A DNA stretch of 64,000 nt. Source: Candidatus Phycosocius bacilliformis (lineage in GTDB: Bacteria > Pseudomonadota > Alphaproteobacteria > Caulobacterales > Aquidulcibacteraceae). A model generated the notes under the pieces. The model was not told the DNA's origin and ran no database searches. It saw nothing but the letters and a program-made list of their open reading frames with translations. The stretch covers positions 1 to 64,000 of the forward strand of contig NZ_BFBR01000001.1 in assembly GCF_003112735.1 (NCBI RefSeq). The letters are read 5' to 3'. This document shows positions 56,008-63,449 of the stretch, piece after piece. The position numbers were made by a program, and so were the translations under genes. Numbering within the stretch: the first letter of the stretch is position 1; each line of letters starts with the position of its first letter.

Positions 56008-57258
56008 ATGCGTATCGTTAATTTGATCTGGCAGACGCTATCAGACCGTGCACGCCGTCTTCAAGACGAAACTGGCTCCATGGCTCTGACGTTCGCCCTG
56101 ACAGCGAGCGCTCTGGTTTTTGTTGTGCTGGGTGCGACCCAGATTGCCATGACCACCAGCGGCAAGACTCGTTATCAGGGGGCTGCGGACACCGCTGTCT
56201 TGGCCGCCATTACCCCATCAACTGCCAATGCCGATATGGAATCAGTGGCGCGCGCCACCTTTATGGCCAATCTCACGCCTGCCGAACGCGCTGCGGTCAC
56301 ACAATTGCAGATCACCACGGAGACAGGCCGTGTGCGCATGGCGCGATTGACCTACAAAGCCAGTCAGCCAGCTATTTTTCCAGCGGTGTCGGGGGGAACC
56401 AACGCCGTGATTTCCGGTGCCGCCCAAGCACGCAAAGCCGATTATCGTTATGTTGACGTTGATCTCTGGCTCGATGGCTCTGGTTCTATGGGCGTGGCAG
56501 CTGATGAAGCAGGCAGGGACGCTTTGCGGGCGTTGTCTCGCCGTGATCCCGCCCACCGCAATTGCGCCTTTGCCTGTCACATGCCGACGGCTTTGATTGA
56601 CAATAATCTCTATGCCACTTCCGAGCAGCGCGCCCATGCGAATGGGATTAAGCTGCGCCACGACATCATGAAGGAAAGCGTCAACATTCTGATTGACGAG
56701 TTGAATGAAGCCTATCCTTTGGGATTGCGCGCGCGCTTTGGCGTGGCTCGAATGGCACGCGGCTGGGAGCGCCAGATGAATTTCACAGCTGATGTTCAAG
56801 CCGCCAAGAATTTTGTCTCAACCTTCCGTCTTGCCGGGACCAATAATTCTCAGGCGGCCTCTCGATTGTCTCCCGCGATCACAGCAGGTGGTAACGCTCT
56901 GAGCACCGGTGCGGGTGATGGGTCGCAAAACAATCCCGAGAAGTTCATCATCATCGTGACCGACGGCATGCAGTTTGACTGGAACTCCATCTCGCCAGGG
57001 CCTATTGCAGCCACAGCTTGCCAAGCTGTCCGTGCCAAGGGTTATCGGGTTGCGGTGGTGCAATTGCGTTATGTCCGACTGGATGGCGACAGCGCGTTCA
57101 ACACTTGGGTGCGCCCGGTCTATGACCAGATCACCCCGGCCCTGCAGAATTGTGCGTCAGCCGGCTATTATTTCCACGCCAATAATCCAGACGAAGTGCG
57201 CACCGCCTTCCGTCAATTGGCCGCGACCCTCGAAGAATCCCTGCGCCTGACCGAATAG
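56008..57258 (+). CDS. TadG-like pilus-assembly protein with VWA domain
   Basis: A 416-residue protein. Seen: N-terminal TadE/TadG helix (ETGSMALTFALTASALVFVVLGATQIAM, Flp pilus pseudopilin-like), then a VWA fold with a MIDAS motif DGSGSMG in YVDVDLWLDGSGSMGVAADEAG and the later Thr/Asp strand FIIIVTDGMQFDW. Proteins of this design accompany tad (Flp) pilus loci and are exported. The rest of the tad cluster is not in the window. The function is probably surface adhesion or pilus assembly (inference from the family). Confidence 0.85.
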   Translation: MRIVNLIWQTLSDRARRLQDETGSMALTFALTASALVFVVLGATQIAMTTSGKTRYQGAADTAVLAAITPSTANADMESVARATFMANLTPAERAAVTQLQITTETGRVRMARLTYKASQPAIFPAVSGGTNAVISGAAQARKADYRYVDVDLWLDGSGSMGVAADEAGRDALRALSRRDPAHRNCAFACHMPTALIDNNLYATSEQRAHANGIKLRHDIMKESVNILIDELNEAYPLGLRARFGVARMARGWERQMNFTADVQAAKNFVSTFRLAGTNNSQAASRLSPAITAGGNALSTGAGDGSQNNPEKFIIIVTDGMQFDWNSISPGPIAATACQAVRAKGYRVAVVQLRYVRLDGDSAFNTWVRPVYDQITPALQNCASAGYYFHANNPDEVRTAFRQLAATLEESLRLTE

Positions 57259-57309
57259 GCCACACGGCCCTTAAGGGATATTGGAAGGACGACCGAAGAC
57301 GGACAGGGA

Positions 57310-57384
57310 TGGAGCGGGCGATGGGAATCGAACCCACGACATTCAGCTTGGGAAGCTGACGTTCTACCTCTGAACTACGCCCGC
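57310..57384 (-). tRNA. tRNA-Gly (anticodon CCC), CCA encoded
   Basis: The reverse complement folds as a full cloverleaf: acceptor GCGGGCG/CGCCCGC, D arm GTTC/GAAC, anticodon stem TCAGC/GCTGA with loop TTCCCAA, giving anticodon CCC (glycine), T arm GTGGG/CCCAT with TTCGATT loop, discriminator T, then CCA (57310-57312). The body spans 57313-57384. The integrase gene lies upstream of its 5' end on the same strand. Confidence 0.95.
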
Positions 57385-57413
57385 AAATCAATGACTTAGC
57401 TGCCTTTGCGTGA

Positions 57414-57435
57414 AGGCCCGCTACAGGCCCGCTAC
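57414..57435. repeat. Tandem 11-bp direct repeat next to tRNA-Gly
   Basis: aggcccgctac occurs twice without a gap (57414-57424 and 57425-57435), between the tRNA 5' end and the integrase stop. On the minus strand it reads gtagcgggcct, resembling the tRNA 5' end gcgggcgtag. It could be an integrase arm site or part of an att core (inference). Confidence 0.5.
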
Positions 57436-57444
57436 AAGCAGCAT

Positions 57445-58512
57445 TCATTCTGTGTTCCCTCTAACGAGTTTTCGCGCTGTGGCAAGAGCTGTGACTGGCG
57501 CGACATACCGTTGCGGCGCGCTGGTTTTGCCTGTGGTCCAGCCCATTTTCTCGCGCAGGGCCGGGTCGGCCAGAACCTTGGCCACCATGTCGGTCGCGTG
57601 GCTGCCGCGCAGGTCGTGCAGCCGCTTGCCTTTGGCAAAATCAGCAAGACCTGGCTTCTCGCGGATCCGCTTCAAAGCCCGGATCAGGCCTTGTGTGATG
57701 CTGTCGGGGCTATAGGGGGCACCCGTCGGACCGCTCATGATTGTGGTTGCCCGACGCGGGGTTTCGGCCAGCAGGCCCGCCAGATCGGAGCCGATCTCAA
57801 TCACCTGCTTGGCGCGCCCACGGCTCTTGGCGGTCCGCACAATAAGGACGTCGCCCTCAATCGCGTCCCATCTGACGTTGACAGCATCGCCTCTGCGAAG
57901 GCCCGTCAGCCACATAAAGCGGATCACGCGGGCCATGTCGGGCTGCATGGCGGCGCAGAGGGCCTCAATCTCACCCGCATGCCACACGATCTCTGATCGG
58001 TCGCAGAAATACAGCGCCTCAATCCCGGCGCAGGGATCCCCGCTCAGCCAGCCCATGGTGCGGGCATGCTTCAGTGCGGCCTTCAAAACCGTGACCAGAT
58101 AATCGGCTTTGCGCGGGGTTGCCTCGTAGCGATCGCGCCACGCGATCAGCTCCCGCGTGGCTGCAGGGCCCTCCAGCTGGCGGCGGGTCATCTTGCCAAT
58201 GTCGGCATTGATCTGGCTTAAGCAGCGCGACCACTCAAGCTGGGTGCTGTTGGCCATGCGGGCAAACTTTTTTGAGGCCTGAAAACCTGCCAGCATGCCG
58301 GACAGATAAGCAATCGAGGGCATGGGCTTGTGGATTGCAGTCCAAGCCTCTGCCAGCTCTAAGGTGCCGTTGGCTTCAAGCTCAAGGGCCTCCGCCAAAG
58401 TTGGGGCTTTGAATTGCGCAAGCGGAACAGAGCCCGCACCTCGGCCATATCGCCAATAAATGGCGACCCCGTGCGCAAGGGTCTTAACCTCTCTGTGTGC
58501 GCCGCTGAGCAT
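57445..58512 (-). CDS. Tyrosine recombinase (integrase)
   Basis: A 355-residue phage-type integrase. Seen: an N-terminal arm-binding/core-binding part and the catalytic domain with R206 in MWLTGLRRGDAVN, K229 in RTAKSRGRAKQ, H299 and R302 in RLHDLRGSHATDM, W325 in place of the second His in MGWTTGKTS, and the tyrosine nucleophile Y336 in APQRYVAP. It reads toward the tRNA-Gly gene, 60 bases away, as expected for an integrase at one end of its element. Start ATG 58512 overlaps the preceding gene by 29 bases; a GTG upstream is possible. Confidence 0.9.
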   Translation of the reverse strand: MLSGAHREVKTLAHGVAIYWRYGRGAGSVPLAQFKAPTLAEALELEANGTLELAEAWTAIHKPMPSIAYLSGMLAGFQASKKFARMANSTQLEWSRCLSQINADIGKMTRRQLEGPAATRELIAWRDRYEATPRKADYLVTVLKAALKHARTMGWLSGDPCAGIEALYFCDRSEIVWHAGEIEALCAAMQPDMARVIRFMWLTGLRRGDAVNVRWDAIEGDVLIVRTAKSRGRAKQVIEIGSDLAGLLAETPRRATTIMSGPTGAPYSPDSITQGLIRALKRIREKPGLADFAKGKRLHDLRGSHATDMVAKVLADPALREKMGWTTGKTSAPQRYVAPVTALATARKLVRGNTE

Positions 58513-58702
58513 GATGGATGCGCCTGGCGAAGTCGTTGGCGAGCGTTTCTGTCTCATGGGCAGGCATAGGTGCTGTGAAATCCTCTGCCGTCAAGGTGAT
58601 CGGCTCAAGAACCTCAGAGCCGTCTGCATTGCGAATGTAGCGCAGCGCAAGTCCGTTGCGCTTAGCGGCAAGCATGATCGCTAGAATCGACTGCTTGGCC
58701 AT
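58484..58702 (-). CDS. Small hypothetical protein (element gene)
   Basis: A 72-residue protein (MAKQSILAIMLAAKRNGLALRYI...) with a basic end and no domain known to me. ATG 58702 has AGGAGG eight bases upstream and shares its A with the previous stop (TGATG). It runs into the integrase gene. Confidence 0.65.
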   Translation of the reverse strand: MAKQSILAIMLAAKRNGLALRYIRNADGSEVLEPITLTAEDFTAPMPAHETETLANDFARRIHHAQRRTQRG

Positions 58703-58797
58703 CACGCGGCCTCCTTCTGGTGTTGGATCGGTGTTGACAATTTGTGCGCACGGGCGGCTTTCAGCATGGCTGGGGACAGGCGGTTGGGCTTGGTCAT
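58702..58797 (-). CDS. 31-residue microprotein
   Basis: Reads MTKPNRLSPAMLKAARAHKL and on to a QHQKEAA end. ATG 58797 overlaps the stop of the previous gene (ATGA), and its own stop TGA overlaps the next ATG, a two-sided coupling that argues for real translation. Its 20-base start region is duplicated at the start of the previous gene. Confidence 0.5.
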   Translation of the reverse strand: MTKPNRLSPAMLKAARAHKLSTPIQHQKEAA

Positions 58798-59081
58798 GCT
58801 GCTTGGCCCAGTCCAAATCGCTTGGCTTGCATTGCATAGAAGGCTTCAGCGGGGCTTCGGTTTTGGGTGGGTTTCAGAAGCGCAGACGCTACCCTACGCA
58901 ATGCTGAGCATGGCGTGGACTTTTGGATTGCGCCTGACAAAAGGTTTTGCCGCAACTCAAGGCGACGCTGCTCCACAAGCTTTGCTCGCCAGTCTCGCCA
59001 ATGCTGGACCGATTCAAGGCTTGGCGCGCCCCATGCTTTGCAGGGGCCGCACGTGCAATCGAGGCGGTTGGGCTTGGTCAT
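58794..59081 (-). CDS. Small Cys-containing hypothetical protein
   Basis: A 95-residue protein beginning MTKPNRLDCTCGPC, with a C-x-C-x2-C cluster in the first 14 residues that may bind zinc, then a helical WRDWRAKLVEQRRLELRQ. No family recognised. The ATGA junction to the next gene supports coding. Upstream lies a 157-base gap carrying a palindrome. Confidence 0.6.
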   Translation of the reverse strand: MTKPNRLDCTCGPCKAWGAPSLESVQHWRDWRAKLVEQRRLELRQNLLSGAIQKSTPCSALRRVASALLKPTQNRSPAEAFYAMQAKRFGLGQAA

Positions 59082-59189
59082 TTGATCACAATCTTTCGGC
59101 ATTGATTGCAGCGCGAGCACTTCTCAATTCTTGGCTTCAAAGGAAGGTTGGCTGGTGCGGTTTCCCACCACGATCCTTCCCACCTTTGG

Positions 59190-59205
59190 ACAGGTTCAAA
59201 CCTGT
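59190..59205. promoter_or_regulatory. 16-base operator-like palindrome
   Basis: acaggtt-ca-aacctgt is a dyad with 7-bp arms in the gap (59082-59238) between two minus-strand genes of the element. It may be a repressor site for the integrase-side transcript. No repressor gene is visible in the window. Confidence 0.35.
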
Positions 59206-59238
59206 GCCCAATGAGCTGACAAACGAAGTTGATCATCA

Positions 59239-59667
59239 TCACTCCCTCCGCACTCGTTTAAGGGCCTCGGCGAAAGCCTCTAGGGGCTCGGGGAGATGGC
59301 CGGGCTTTGTGTCAAAGATCGGACGCCAGTGAGACAGAAATTCAGTGCCAGAAGCGTAACCGGGGTAAAGAGCCACATCGTCGTCATGCAAAATTCTAGA
59401 CACAAACAACCGCCCTGCACAACGGTCCGCATCGTCCGTCACTTTCACCAAGATGTACGTCCCATCCCTCGGCGCAGTCTCAATAGGCTTCTCCATTAAA
59501 TAACTTCGAGCCCATTCCAATAGAGCCTCACCAGAGGATAGGAGTGCGTCGTGGTCCGATTTGGGTATCATGGCATGCTCAATGCCATTGATCGTTGCGC
59601 CTATGAACCTTTGCTTTCCGGCTTTGAGGTTGCTCATGTCCAGTTTTGGGGGTGGTTGCATGGCCAT
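59239..59667 (-). CDS. Hypothetical protein with DUF551-like end
   Basis: A 142-residue protein. Seen: a KPIETAPRDGTYILVKV segment and the closing FLSHWRPIFD, similar to the DUF551 pattern of phage proteins (PIETAP..G...HW.P). Function unknown. ATG 59667 shares its A with the previous stop (TGATG) and has AGGAGG upstream, the same junction as at 58702. Confidence 0.65.
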   Translation of the reverse strand: MAMQPPPKLDMSNLKAGKQRFIGATINGIEHAMIPKSDHDALLSSGEALLEWARSYLMEKPIETAPRDGTYILVKVTDDADRCAGRLFVSRILHDDDVALYPGYASGTEFLSHWRPIFDTKPGHLPEPLEAFAEALKRVRRE

Positions 59668-60293
59668 CACGCGGCCTCCTGTCTGATCGGCAATAGACTG
59701 CCCCATTGATCCGCCATGGCGTCGGCAATGCCGGTGAAGAACTTTGAACGCTCGGCCCATCGGTTCGGACCGGGCGAGGCTCTGAACACACGCTGCTCGC
59801 GACCTTCGACAATCTGGGTCGGGGTGAGCGGCTCTAGGCCGTCCAGCCAAAAGCAGGTGCGCTTGCACTCGCCGTGGCCGAATTGCCAAGGCTGCACAGT
59901 CTGGGCTGGCGGTCGATAGTTGCGGATGCGCGCCTTAGCATGCTTGTGCATCACCGGGTTCTCGATGCATCGGCGCGGAATTGGTGCGTTCCAGAAGTCT
60001 GAGAAAAGGGCGGCACCAGCCTCCAGCTCATCCCACATCTCTTCAACGGTTCGCCCCTCGGGCGGATGGCTAAGCCAGCGAACGCCGGAATTGCACAGGC
60101 GGGTGCAAGGTGGATGTGCCACAATCAACAGGTCCCAGTCTTGGTCCAGCAGATCCCGCGCGTCGCCGACAATGTGGCGATTGGTTGGCGTGGGCGAAGG
60201 CAGTAGGTCGCAGGACCACGCATCATGGCCACGCTGCAGAAAGGCCTCGCGCACCGTGCCAGAAAACTCGCAGGCGACTAGGACGCGGCCCAT
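59667..60293 (-). CDS. Phage-type DNA methyltransferase-like protein
   Basis: A 208-residue protein. Seen: the opening GRVLVACEFSGTVREAFLQRGHDAWSCDLLP, which resembles the SAM-binding motif of C5-cytosine methyltransferases; HIVGDARDLL; and VAHPPCTRLCNSGVRWL with the PPC catalytic loop (P61, P62, C63). The target-recognition domain is short, so it may be a solitary or degenerate methyltransferase. It overlaps both neighbours by one base (TAATG, TGATG). Confidence 0.75.
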   Translation of the reverse strand: MGRVLVACEFSGTVREAFLQRGHDAWSCDLLPSPTPTNRHIVGDARDLLDQDWDLLIVAHPPCTRLCNSGVRWLSHPPEGRTVEEMWDELEAGAALFSDFWNAPIPRRCIENPVMHKHAKARIRNYRPPAQTVQPWQFGHGECKRTCFWLDGLEPLTPTQIVEGREQRVFRASPGPNRWAERSKFFTGIADAMADQWGSLLPIRQEAA

Positions 60294-61438
60294 TAGCCAC
60301 GCTCCCGGCAGGGATAGGCGTCATGGATAACGCCATCAAGGGTTCGGCCTGCAGCCGCCTTTCCGATGCGGCGGGCACCGATTGCAGAGTTGGCTTGGAC
60401 CTGCGGCCAGTGGACCCACTGGTCGTCTTGCCGAAACAGGCATTCCTGTGAGGCGGTGTGCGCTTCGGGTTTGTCGCAACAGCCCGCAATGGCTGAAGCC
60501 GCGCCGCCTGAATGATCGTCGTCATCAAACCACAGCTTAACAGGCGACCACTCGCCCCATTGCTTGAAATGAAAAGCCACGCCAGCGTCCGCGCATTGAT
60601 CGCGTAGCAACCGCACCCAGTTAAGGTACGTCGGGCGCGCGCCCTGCCCGCTTTCGCCGCCTGCAACGACCCAGTCCAAGCGGGGTAGGTTAATCTCGTC
60701 CGGCCCCTTAAGGTGGCCTCGAAGTGTATCGTACCTCATGGTCGGCCATGTTGGGCAGTTCGGCTCAAGCCGTGGCGCGCCACGCAGTCGATCCATAAAG
60801 GGATACATGTCGACGTTCTCTAAATCCACCGGCCCTAGAAGCGGCTCGGCGCTGATCCAGCGCACGGCGGCTGGGGTATCAAGCAAGATCGGGATGCGCT
60901 CGTCGGCGCGGGTCTGGTCTTCGACCGACACGCCAAGCCAGACATTGGGCAAGGGCCAGTCCATTGTGTCTTGCCAGCTTGGATCGTCACGCGTCATGCC
61001 GATGTGCCACAATGGCGGCATTGGAAGGCCGCTTTCGGCACGACGACCGCTTAGGTACTCCCGCATCCGTTCTGGCCGCTTAGTCAGCACTTGGAACGTG
61101 TGCTGCGGGGCAAGGGCCATGACGGCAAAAACCTTGTCGATCCATTCATCGGGCACATTCTCGGCAAATAGATCGCCATGGGCGCAGACGAAAATCATGC
61201 GGGGGCGCTTCCAGCGCAGGGGCTGGTCCAGCCAGTCTTGATTGAAGCGCACCTTGCCGTTCCAGACAGGGCCTGCCTTGCTCGGCTGGGTCAAGCCCGC
61301 GCGCGAAGGGTGATGCTGCAGACGGGTGCCTGCCAGCCGCATGGCATAGCAGTTAGTGCAACCTGGACTGATGACCGAACACCCCGTGATGGGGTTCCAT
61401 GTCGCATCGGTCCACTCGATCTTGGTGCCGTCTGCCAT
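60293..61438 (-). CDS. Phage Gp37/Gp68-like protein (DUF5131)
   Basis: A 381-residue protein. Seen: KIEWTDATWNPITGC, C20-x6-C27-x2-C30 in GCSVISPGCTNCYAM, reminiscent of a radical-SAM-type or metal-binding cluster, and LDWVVAGGESGQGARPTYLNWVRLLRDQC, FHFKQWGEW. This is the Gp37/Gp68 (DUF5131) family of phage proteins, of unknown activity. It has TAATG junctions on both sides. Confidence 0.85.
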   Translation of the reverse strand: MADGTKIEWTDATWNPITGCSVISPGCTNCYAMRLAGTRLQHHPSRAGLTQPSKAGPVWNGKVRFNQDWLDQPLRWKRPRMIFVCAHGDLFAENVPDEWIDKVFAVMALAPQHTFQVLTKRPERMREYLSGRRAESGLPMPPLWHIGMTRDDPSWQDTMDWPLPNVWLGVSVEDQTRADERIPILLDTPAAVRWISAEPLLGPVDLENVDMYPFMDRLRGAPRLEPNCPTWPTMRYDTLRGHLKGPDEINLPRLDWVVAGGESGQGARPTYLNWVRLLRDQCADAGVAFHFKQWGEWSPVKLWFDDDDHSGGAASAIAGCCDKPEAHTASQECLFRQDDQWVHWPQVQANSAIGARRIGKAAAGRTLDGVIHDAYPCRERG

Positions 61439-62067
61439 TAGTCGATCCTCTCAAAAGAATAGGCCACGACCCATGGGTTTGCGTCCCAAGAGGCTTGGCC
61501 GTTGATTGAGGTCCAGAGTGCTTCAAAGGCCGCCTTTGCCGTCATTGTGAGGCCCTCAGCGATCACATCAGACTCGCTGATGTCCTGCAGGCGCTCGACC
61601 TTGACCCCTGTCACGAGTAGGCTGATGCGGCTTGCCCAGCGGGGCATATGGATGGAGGGACGCCATGGGCCGCCCTCTTTGAAAGTGGCGGAATAGTCCA
61701 GAGCTATGTTGTGTCTCTGTGAGCCGTCCTCATCTTCATCATTTCTTGGGTCTGTTTCAGGAATAGCTTTGAGCGGCCAGCTGACTTCGGCATCGCGGGA
61801 ACACATAAAAATGTTCCATCTCTCCTGCACCCAAAGCGTGTCGCCAATGCTGTGCAGCCTTGGTTCGGAAGGTATGACGTTGCCTAAAACCAGTTGATTG
61901 TAGGCTCGGCCTTCAACCTGTATGACGCCAACTTGGCAGGGCGTTCCTTTTTCATCAATCTGAAACAGGCGTGGCTGTGGCTTCAACAACCGCCGCGTCT
62001 GGGTCTTGCGACCCTCAAGAATGGCCCGGACCATGGGGCCGCTGAATAGGATTGGGTGCTCTGCCAT
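61438..62067 (-). CDS. ASCH-like phage protein
   Basis: A 209-residue protein beginning HPILFSGPMVRAILEGRKTQTRRLLKPQP, the signature of phage proteins of the ASCH (PUA-like) fold, followed by GDTLWVQERWN and SRISLLVTGVKVERLQDISESDVIAEG. ASCH domains bind RNA or modified nucleotides. It ends with a TAATG overlap with DUF5131. Confidence 0.85.
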   Translation of the reverse strand: MAEHPILFSGPMVRAILEGRKTQTRRLLKPQPRLFQIDEKGTPCQVGVIQVEGRAYNQLVLGNVIPSEPRLHSIGDTLWVQERWNIFMCSRDAEVSWPLKAIPETDPRNDEDEDGSQRHNIALDYSATFKEGGPWRPSIHMPRWASRISLLVTGVKVERLQDISESDVIAEGLTMTAKAAFEALWTSINGQASWDANPWVVAYSFERID

Positions 62068-62591
62068 TAGAAAATCCCCAGCTCGTTTGCCCGTGCAATG
62101 AAGAGTTCGTAGGCGGCTTGGGGCTCAAGGCATTCAAGTGTTGCGTCTTCAAGGGGTTTGAGTGTCCACCTCCATGGATCTCTGTTGTTCATAATCTGCC
62201 GCTGCTCGGTTGCCAGCATAATCATGTCGGCAGCCTTAACTGCGGATGGCATCGGGCCAATCAAGCCAAAAAACTCAAGGATAGGACCTTCGATTGCCTT
62301 CTCTATCTTTCTGTAGTCTGGCAACATTTCCTTCAAAGGTTTTGGGATGTCGCAGATAAAGGCCTCCGGCGCGTCATGCATTAGGCCCCAAAGTGCTAAT
62401 TCCTCTGGGACAATTCTGGAGACCCAAACGCTATGCTCTGCAACGGAATAGAAACGGTTACACTGGCCACCAAATCTGCAAGTGTTCGCAAGGCCTCGCG
62501 CAACAGCATTTAGTGTGAGATTCTCTGATGGGCGCAGAAAGCTAAAGTATGTGCCGTCGGCGGTCAGAATTGTTGGTCCGCTAATCTCCAT
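62067..62591 (-). CDS. HD-domain phosphohydrolase (YfbR-like)
   Basis: A 174-residue HD-fold protein. Seen: FYSVAEHSVWVSRI with H53, then LWGLMHDAPEAFICDIPKP with H72-D73 and E76, giving the H..HD..E metal site, as in 5'-deoxynucleotidases of the YfbR group. It may hydrolyse dNMPs in the phage cycle (inference). ATG 62591 shares its A with the previous stop. Confidence 0.85.
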   Translation of the reverse strand: MEISGPTILTADGTYFSFLRPSENLTLNAVARGLANTCRFGGQCNRFYSVAEHSVWVSRIVPEELALWGLMHDAPEAFICDIPKPLKEMLPDYRKIEKAIEGPILEFFGLIGPMPSAVKAADMIMLATEQRQIMNNRDPWRWTLKPLEDATLECLEPQAAYELFIARANELGIF

Positions 62592-62770
62592 CACCGGCCC
62601 CCAATCATGATGCTGATGGCATCGGCAAAGATCAGGCCAAAGCCAAGGCTGGCCAGAACGCCGCACACGGCCACGGCAAGGCCGGGGTTGAAGCGGGTCG
62701 TGCGGCGCAGCGGCGCAGTCGCGTGGCGCGCGCGCTGGCTGTCGAGGGTGATCAAGTGGCAGTCTTGCAC
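62591..62770 (-). CDS. 59-residue one-TM protein
   Basis: Start GTG 62770 with GGAGA upstream; the sequence begins MQDCHLITLDSQ and has one TM helix (LAVAVCGVLASLGFGLIFADAISIMIG), and its stop TGA overlaps the next ATG (TGATG). A basic stretch (RRTTRFN) precedes the helix. The coupling and the clean TM segment support coding. Function unknown. Confidence 0.55.
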   Translation of the reverse strand: MQDCHLITLDSQRARHATAPLRRTTRFNPGLAVAVCGVLASLGFGLIFADAISIMIGGR

Positions 62771-62781
62771 GGGGGATCTCC

Positions 62782-62814
62782 AAAAAGTCAGCCCGGCCCC
62801 TGTCGGAGCCGGGC
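62782..62814 (-). terminator. Intrinsic terminator after the GapR-like gene
   Basis: gcccggc (62791-62797) pairs with gccgggc (62808-62814), ten-base loop; the minus-strand transcript then runs into tgactttttgg. It lies 19 bases after the GapR-like stop. Confidence 0.8.
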
Positions 62815-62832
62815 CAGTTGGGAGGAAAAAGG

Positions 62833-63147
62833 TCAGGAAAGCCCGATGGCCTCAACATAGAGGTCAAGCATCATCTGGGCCTCGTCGCGCGCGTTGGCGT
62901 CTTGCTTGCGAAGCTTGATCACGGCGCGCAGGGCTTTGGTGTCAAAGCCAAGGGATTTGGCTTCGCCATAAACCTCCTTGATCTGCTCGGCGATGTCGCG
63001 ACGTTCAGTCTCAAGGTTCTCAACGCGAGCAACAAACTGGCGCAGCTTTTCCTTGCTGGCCGAACTTAGGCTTTGGGGCGCGGTCTTGTTTGACTTCACG
63101 TCCAGACGAATCTCAATTTCTTCGGCAATGCGGGAGGCCACATTCAT
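62833..63147 (-). CDS. GapR-like DUF2312 protein
   Basis: A 104-residue protein. The C-terminal ~75 residues (LRQFVARVENLETERRDIAEQIKEVYGEAKSLGFDTKALRAVIKLRKQD) match the DUF2312/GapR family, nucleoid proteins that bind overtwisted AT-rich DNA and stimulate topoisomerases in Caulobacter. An extra ~28-residue N-terminus is present. ATG 63147 follows the previous stop closely, with AAAGGAGAG upstream. Confidence 0.88.
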   Translation of the reverse strand: MNVASRIAEEIEIRLDVKSNKTAPQSLSSASKEKLRQFVARVENLETERRDIAEQIKEVYGEAKSLGFDTKALRAVIKLRKQDANARDEAQMMLDLYVEAIGLS

Positions 63148-63149
63148 CG

Positions 63150-63449
63150 TCACTCTCCTTTCAAATCTGCGTCGAGCCGCATCACATCGGCGGCAAGCGC
63201 GAAGGTGATGGTCTCGATCTCGAGCGACAGCTCGTTGGCGCGGGTGACCAGATCGCGGATGTCGTCGGCCAAGGCGTGGGCGCAGCTGACAGAAATCAGG
63301 CGTGAAAGCTGGCGATGCAGATTGCGCGCGGAATGGCCGGGCTTTTCCAGCAGGGCCAGCAAAGCCTCATTGTGGTGCAGCCGCTGCTGGCGCTTCTGCC
63401 TGTCGGTCAGGCGCGCCGTGCCGGGGAAGAGATAGACCTCGGCGCTCAT
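63150..63449 (-). CDS. Small helical hypothetical protein
   Basis: A 99-residue protein (MSAEVYLFPGTARLTDRQKRQQRLHH...), helical, with an acidic end DADLKGE. No family recognised. Its ATG shares a base with the exonuclease stop (TGATG). Confidence 0.6.
   Translation of the reverse strand: MSAEVYLFPGTARLTDRQKRQQRLHHNEALLALLEKPGHSARNLHRQLSRLISVSCAHALADDIRDLVTRANELSLEIETITFALAADVMRLDADLKGE

Noticed and set aside
62592-62867. Longer HD protein starting at 62867
   Set aside because: The extra ~92 residues are Pro/Arg-rich, overlap a better small gene and terminator, and are not part of the HD family; ATG 62591 fits.
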